A stretch of DNA of 64,000 nucleotides from Hirudinaria manillensis (lineage: Eukaryota > Annelida > Clitellata > Hirudinida > Hirudinidae): NCBI GenBank assembly GCA_034509925.1, contig CM067536.1:62001-126000 (forward strand). The letters are read 5' to 3'. The stretch's first letter is position 1. Each line of letters begins with the position of its first letter. Shown here piece after piece: positions 58,061 through 64,000 of the stretch. Under the pieces are notes generated by a model. It worked only from the letters and a program-made list of their open reading frames with translations, did not search any database and was not told the DNA's origin. Made by a program: the position numbers and the translations under genes.

Positions 58061-59307
58061 TGCCTGTTTTATAATTACGGACTGGTCAACTTCTAAAACT
58101 GTGTAAATCATGATCATCACCAAAATATGGGTAACAGAATACCGTAATAGTATTGTTTTTAGTGGCCATCTTGCAATGCTTAGATGTCCGTGTGCTTCGC
58201 AAAAAAAGCTATGGGCCAAAGCAATATCGAAAGGAAATCCTCGTTTATAAATGTTCAAATGATTCCGATCTAAAATCTCTAAAAATATCCGGAAAACCTA
58301 AATAAGTACTAATGTGAGTCAAGAGCCAAACGACCGACAGCAACCCAAAGACGAAACAAGCAACTGTGACCCATTATTTCCCGCTTATAAATCTTATTTA
58401 AAAGAATAGATTGCATTTCATTTGTTTATTTAAAAAATTTCCTTGGTTTAAATTTTAACTAACAATTACAAATAACATTTAAAATATGACAAATTTGGAC
58501 ACTTAGCAACAAAATATTTTATTAAATCCGGCTTTGAATTAAAATTTAAATTATTAAATTCTATTTGTTAGTGTTTATAAATGGTGAATATTATTTTAAA
58601 CTGTAAGCTAGAATTTCATGCACCTTATCACCTGTAGATACGGAATAGTTATGGCCAGTTGAATGAATGAGGCGTTTATTGAGGTCGCAGCTGGCAGGCC
58701 TAAGTTGGCGATTATTGTTTTTGTCGCGCATTGATAATATACATCAAGAATAATCAGCAACAGAAACTTCCCCCCCCCCCCAAAAAAAGGTTGGTAGTGG
58801 TATTATAAGTCATGATTGATTATTGGTGGCTAACACGTAGACTAATAAACATGGACATACGCACTAATAAGCAATTGTTTAGCTCGTAATGGTCACAAAG
58901 AATGTCTTCTGAACCTATGTACTTTGCTATTTTTTTGCGCAGGTCAGAATACAAATTTGCTTAAATAGATGTTTTAAGTAAATTGGGGTCAACAAATTAT
59001 CTTTTAAAGCACCATTAAATAAATGTTAACAATTGAGTTACGTCAACGTTTGTGGCCTTGTTGATTGGATTCATTTCTGTCTTAAACAAAGAATAAGAGG
59101 CATCAGAGAATAAATTGTGGAACTAGTCTAATATTAGTATTGCTATTCATTAAATGTTACTGTTACTCAAATGATTACGTATGATTCAGAGATTCTGGTT
59201 TGTACCATCCAGGACTGCTCTCCCAGAAAATGCATCAACCAAAAGTGTTTTGTTAACCTGATTACATGCTAACAACCTACTACTGCTATTCCTAAAACCC
59301 CTTTAAG
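58061..59307. other. Head-to-head spacer, TOP2 and Slp-homology gene
   Basis: About 1.25 kb, AT-rich. A perfect E2F-type octamer lies at 58377-58384 and a poly(C)/poly(A) run at about 58770-58787. I see no gene. Confidence 0.5.
58377..58384 (+). promoter_or_regulatory. E2F-type site upstream of TOP2
   Basis: TTTCCCGC, an exact match to the E2F core consensus, 317 bp upstream of the TOP2 ATG. TOP2 is a known cell-cycle gene in animals, so the placement is sensible, but the motif is short. Confidence 0.35.
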
Positions 59308-62300
59308 ATGTCGTGCGCTGACCCGAGCAATGACCTCGATCAGCCGGTTGATCTGGACTTTTTGACTCCTGATGAAAGAGATGCCATTCTGGCAGTTCTT
59401 GCAAGAGATGAAAATCTTAAAAGGAAGGAGGAAGAAAGGATCGAGTTATTACAATAATTAGACATTGCTAGAATGATTACATTAAAATAATATAATCATA
59501 ATAATATTAAAAGAATTGCTATTTAAACAATATTTATATAAAATATAATTGCTATGAATAAAATAAACGGCATCCGTTTCGTCATTCTAACGGACGTGAC
59601 CTTCGTTTGTAGTCAATTGAAGAGGCAGATTAGAGAACTTCGTGCAGAAGAATTTTCTCGCATCTCCTTCGACGCTTCTAGGATTTGCGGTCGATGCCTC
59701 CAAGAGTTTAGCTGGTTTTTCAACAGGGGACAAATTTGCACGAAATGTCGACTAAGAGTTTGCAAGAAGTGTCGTCAATTGTTAAGCAACAAGTCATGGA
59801 TGTGCTTCATGTGCCTCAAAATCCTGTTGGTCTTCATTCTTGTTCGTTTCCTTATATTGTCGCGAGAACCTTAATAGTAATAGTAGTAATGGTGACGATA
59901 ACGTAAAATTATATGTTATAGATAATAATAGTAATAATGTAAAATGGTTTGCATAATTATTATTTGCACAAATTGACCAATGGCATGATTGCCTTGGTTC
60001 TTGTTCAAAGTCTGTCCAGAAAAGATGGGTTTTTGCCAATGCTCTTAAGCTCCTGAGCTAGGTCAATTTATTAATTATCAGTTGAATAAAGTTGGAAGTG
60101 GTGGTAAAGGAATCACTGTCGAAAGGCAGAAAACGATGCAATGAAGTTGGGATGGATTAGCTGTTTTGGGAGCAAACTTTTGTAAATGGTGTTTTTGATG
60201 ATAGTAAGTTGAAAATCACTGCAGTTGTTTGAAATGGATTATCATTTTTTGATGCATTGGAGACAGTGAACTAAAGAGGCAGAGTGCCTCTGCAACGAGA
60301 GCTGCATAATCCTAAAAAACTAAAGAACTAAAGAAAAAAAGAAAAGAACTAGCCTATTTAAAAGGGTATAGGCCATGTTGATGAATGAACAGATATGTCA
60401 ATATGATTGTTATAGGATTTATTGTATGGGTGGAATTTGGAGCATGGTTAAGACTTGAAGATAACACTGAGGACGGTCCTGGAGGAAGAAAGGAAAATTT
60501 CGTTTTAATAATAATATGTTACTTATAAAGAACCAGGAGCATTGTGTCTGAGTTATTGCAGGAAAAGGCAGGTCTCAAAGCTGGAAAAGTCTGCATATGA
60601 GAGATGCAGGGGGTAAACTGCATCGCACGCGAGGCAGGATGACTGGAGATTGTGAAAAATGTTATTGGAAAGGCTATTTTGAAGTAGTTGAAGTACAAAT
60701 GAAAAACAATTTAATGAGAAGCACTTTAAGTAGTTTGACAGAAGGAAACATAATGTTTAAGGTACCCAATCAGATTAAATTATTTACATTAATAAAAATT
60801 AAACATATTATGTTAAGTATATTATGTTAAGAAGGAATGAGACTTCTCACATGAGATTCAGTAATGAGTAGCATACATTAACCCAGATTAGCAGTGGAAC
60901 TTGGAATTGAATTTGTTATGATTAGTTCTCCTCATTGGAATATAATTAATTTGTAGATCAGAACTTTTGTTCATTTGTATGTAATGTTCATTTGGTTTAT
61001 GCTAGGATTTAATATTTTATTTGATATAATTTCAAATTGGGTGTAATTTGACCATGAAAAATCACCAAAGATTTATGAATATTTATTAATATAACAGCTG
61101 CATATAAGCATTTTCATGAAAAGAATGTCACTATTGAAAGCAATGCATACATAAAATATTTATGCATAAATCATTTAATAATCACCAGAAATTATTCGTT
61201 GATTTATAAATTAATTTTGAAATTCCAAGTGAATTGGAGACTCAGACAGGTAGCTGGTTTTACACCAATTACCCTCAGAACAAGAAAAACATGTCTTCGT
61301 GTCAGATCATCTCGGCCATCGATCTCCTTCGCTCCTCGCTCCATCGATCGCAGACTCCCGATCCGAGTGAGTCCGACGACTTTTAAGTGGCGGGAAATTT
61401 GGCAGAGAGCACCTTGCGCTTGTGTTAGAAATTCACGGCATTCGATCGAGATAATTACATTCACAAAATTATCATTTTATGGCATTGTTAACTTTAAATT
61501 CTTTTAAACTATAAAAAGCATATTTCTCCAGTGACCAAATGAGTAAGATGAGAGTTGGATGTGAAGTAGTTGTGGGATCTAGTTAAAGAATTTATCTCTT
61601 TAATAAGTAGATTAGTAAATCATTTCATAATTACAGAAACAAAACAAAAGCAATGTCCAATTACGTTTCTCTATTTTTAGATTTCAAATTTTCATTCTAT
61701 CTCCATTTTGTGTGTCAAAACAATCTCATCTTTTAATCATAGGCTATGATTCGATCACATTTTGTTTAAACTTGCTGAGAGTTTCTGGCTTTGTGGTCTT
61801 TGAGTTGTTGCATTGCATAAAATTTATAACTCTTCCAATAATCATATTTGTCCATCTTTCTCATTTCCCTCTTTAGCTTGACCATGATTTTTGCCTTAAA
61901 CGTTTAAATGTTTTTTGTTGAATGCAACAACTCTAACTAGTGTCCTCATTCTTTTTTCTCTGATCCCAGATGAAGCCACAATGTTGATTGGCCAGTTCAG
62001 GAATCACGTGACGTCGATGACACAGCTTCCTAGTGTTTTCGTGCCCGACGAGGAAGACGAAGAGTCGGAAAAGTCGTCAGATTCCGATTCGCCGTTTAGT
62101 AAATTCCTCTCCTCCTCCACTCCGAACCTATCCCTCAAATCGGCTTCTCTGGACAAAGGCAGTCTGACTAATCTCTTCGTCACCGACGTCAAAGAGCTGC
62201 AGGAGGAATTACCACGACATTCCAAATCTCTGTTTATTGAAACTCAGGATGAAGTCTTTGAATTGAAAAATTTAGGAGATACTGTAGATCATAGCCAGGG

Positions 62301-63471
62301 CTCAATGGCAATGGTAAGCAGCTCACCCTTGCTTTTGGATGTGAATATCGGAGACGGTAGTGATACTAAAACCGATCCGGACGTCGGTAACACGTCGTCG
62401 GAAGATTCACGGGGTGACCTTAAGGAAATGACTACGGAGTTAACATCGAGCCAACGAGAGATATCGAGCAATAGAGTAAAAATTGTCGTGGCAGAAGAAG
62501 ATGACTCTCAAAATGACTCGACGCTCACAAGAGAGCCTACGGAGTTTGCAGACGACAAAAAAAATTTGCAGAGTGGAGAAAACGTGAAATCATTTTCTCC
62601 GTCCATCGGGAATTCGTCCGACGCCGTGAGGCTGAAAGTCAGTGCCCTGCTCGCTAAGTACGGTCGAGAGGATGTCAAAACCTCTTATAACGACGTATAC
62701 AAGAGCATCTTGCAAACGGCCAATGACGACGACGACGACGATGCAAACTATTCTTCCCTCGACCGTAGGAACGTAGCCGAAGCCTCGTCGGGACGTTCGA
62801 ACGAAGGTTTTGCATCGGATCCCGTCGGACCTTGCCCCTCCGAAAGGAAGCGCGGGTCGGCCGAGGTTTCTACCTCGCGCGACGCCTCTGCCGAAGACGT
62901 TTCGCCCGTCGCCGACTCGTTGGGCGGCGAGGACGACGACGACGATCCGTTAAAAAGGTTTCTGAGAAACGAGGCGCTTCTTCGGGGCCGACTCGGAGAC
63001 GACTGCGGACTTCCCTCCGCCGCTTCTTGGTCGACCGGCAGAAACTACGACTTAGATTGGGAAGCATCCGACGAAGAAGCTCCTTTTTCCATACAGGACT
63101 TCGACCACGTTTCGACCGGTTTTCTAGACGAAGAAGGAAGTAGGGGAGCTTTTTCAGACCTGAGGTCGGTCATCAATAACATTCTGAGGCAGTCGTCTCA
63201 TGAGAATCGGGAAAGCGAGGACGTCGAGGGAGAGGAAGACGAAGAAGAAGAGGAAGAGAGAGGGGACACTTTAATTCTTCCCGTTTCCTCCTCCATTCCT
63301 AACTTCAGGGGAGGCATCCCCATGCTGAGAAAGAAATCTTTGAGCATCATCAGCGAACACACCGAACCTTCGGCTTGCAGTTCCTTCGACGAGTCCTCGT
63401 TTGCCGGGGAATTTCTAGAAAAAGACGAATCTCGCGACGAGCCGTCGTCTCTTTGCTCCGAGCTCCGGTGA
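59308..63471 (+). CDS. Slp-homology-domain Rab effector (exophilin/Slac2-like), no C2 domains
   Basis: Probable Rab27-type effector in vesicle or apical membrane traffic. Exons: 59308-59444, 59613-59829, 61246-61366, 61970-63471, giving 658 residues. The N-terminal SHD1 helix is DLDFLTPDERDAILAVLARD followed by a charged EEERIDQLKRQIREL. A FYVE-related zinc finger follows, with four CxxC pairs at residues 71/74, 88/91, 96/99 and 110/113 (ICGRC, ICTKC, VCKKC, MCFMC). The SHD2-like TGSWFYTNYP comes next; this arrangement is typical of Slp, Slac2 and rabphilin. The last 500 residues come from a single exon, are Ser/Asp/Glu-rich with long acidic runs (NDDDDDDAN, EGEEDEEEEEE), and contain no C2 domain. 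So it resembles Slac2/exophilin more than a synaptotagmin-like protein, unless further exons lie past the window. The exon 2-3 join (TTG/ACAGGT) was chosen by phase and family spacing. Confidence 0.82.
59830..61245. other. Large intron of the Slp-homology gene
   Basis: 1.4 kb, the largest intron of this gene. It is AT-rich with TAG/TAA-rich low complexity at its start. A short perfect hairpin (AGAGGCA, 3-nt loop, TGCCTCT) lies near 60277-60293. No exon that fits phase and family could be found inside. Confidence 0.4.
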
Positions 63472-64000
63472 TCTAGTCGTTCGAACGCGAGTCGTCCGAA
63501 AGTACGAGCACGTCGAATGCCTAAAAGTCATTCCCTTTATCCTTTGTTTGTCGATGCCTTTTGAGATACTTTCGTGATAAATAATTACTTAACGCAAACT
63601 TCTCTTATCCATGACTAAAGTGATGCTTTCATATTCATGTATTATTCGTATGAACCTATCTTATTCAAATGTACTTTTAAATGATCATGTGATCTCAAAA
63701 TTATTTGATAATCTCAATAGAAGTTCTGTTATCATCCCTCGTCACACTTTCATAAATCCTTAATCTCTTTTAAAGATCGTTTTGCTTTGTTTTTGTCCAA
63801 TATTCGAACAATCTATCGCACTATTGATACGAAAAGAAGTAGGGAACGTTCGAGTTACCAAAATTAAAACCGACACGACCCGCATTAAATTAAATAAATG
63901 AATTTTAAGTTCCTTAATGAAAATCGTATGCTTGTCACTCAATCATCACCGAATGATGTGAGTTGTTCAAAGAAAACTTGAAGGTCAATTAACCCACAAA
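63472..64000. other. 3' flank of the Slp-homology gene
   Basis: AT-rich sequence to the window edge. An AATAAA at 63893-63898 is a candidate poly(A) signal, about 420 nt past the stop. No other gene seen. Confidence 0.4.

Noticed and set aside
53849..58258. Numerous plus-strand open frames opposite TOP2
   Set aside because: Shadows of the GC-rich TOP2 exons; none shows family motifs or splice-phase continuity.

Overview
The window is nuclear DNA of an invertebrate animal. Every protein gene is split by canonical GT-AG introns, mostly 50-600 nt long. The families are animal ones: an Otx homeobox gene, a plexin, a tetraspanin, an N-terminal RASSF, ZNF367, an SLC6 transporter, SERCA, and a Slp-homology Rab effector. 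A squalene synthase gene argues against an arthropod or a nematode, lineages known to have lost sterol synthesis. I cannot name the phylum. The sequence is AT-rich with (AAT)n-type microsatellites, and gene density is about one gene per 5 kb. I rebuilt all exons by hand from splice signals, reading phase and family conservation; every gene model closes in frame.

Layout. 1-502 is an 81-bp tandem repeat, probably running off the left edge. 819-2654 (+) is Otx. 3695-6239 (-) is an ankyrin/SOCS-box protein. 7414-20504 (-) is a 33-exon plexin. 20910-23185 (+) is a tetraspanin, divergent from plexin across 405 bp. 24374-26109 (+) is a RASSF7/8-type protein, followed by a 1.6-kb Tc1/mariner element (26168-27789). 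28080-29629 (-) is ZNF367. 30920-38212 (+) is a glycine-transporter-like SLC6 gene. 38413-39557 (-) is a predicted small secreted protein that I cannot place. 39915-43029 (+) is squalene synthase, whose fourth intron holds a GC-rich hAT-like element with an old mariner fragment inside. 43835-49701 (+) is SERCA with 23 exons. 50342-58060 (-) is DNA topoisomerase II with 29 exons. 59308-63471 (+) is a Slp-homology-domain Rab effector without C2 domains.

The genes do not form a pathway. They are housekeeping genes (TOP2, SERCA, squalene synthase) mixed with developmental and signalling genes (Otx, plexin, RASSF, tetraspanin, SLC6). Arrangement is compact, with several short head-to-head spacers and tail-to-tail pairs.

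Points for a second look: the orphan secreted protein; a 71-bp copy of a plexin exon inside another plexin intron; a mariner with perfect ends but a doubly dead transposase; the nested hAT-like/mariner relic; a probable GC-AG intron in SERCA; and sharp exon-to-exon changes in base composition within single genes.
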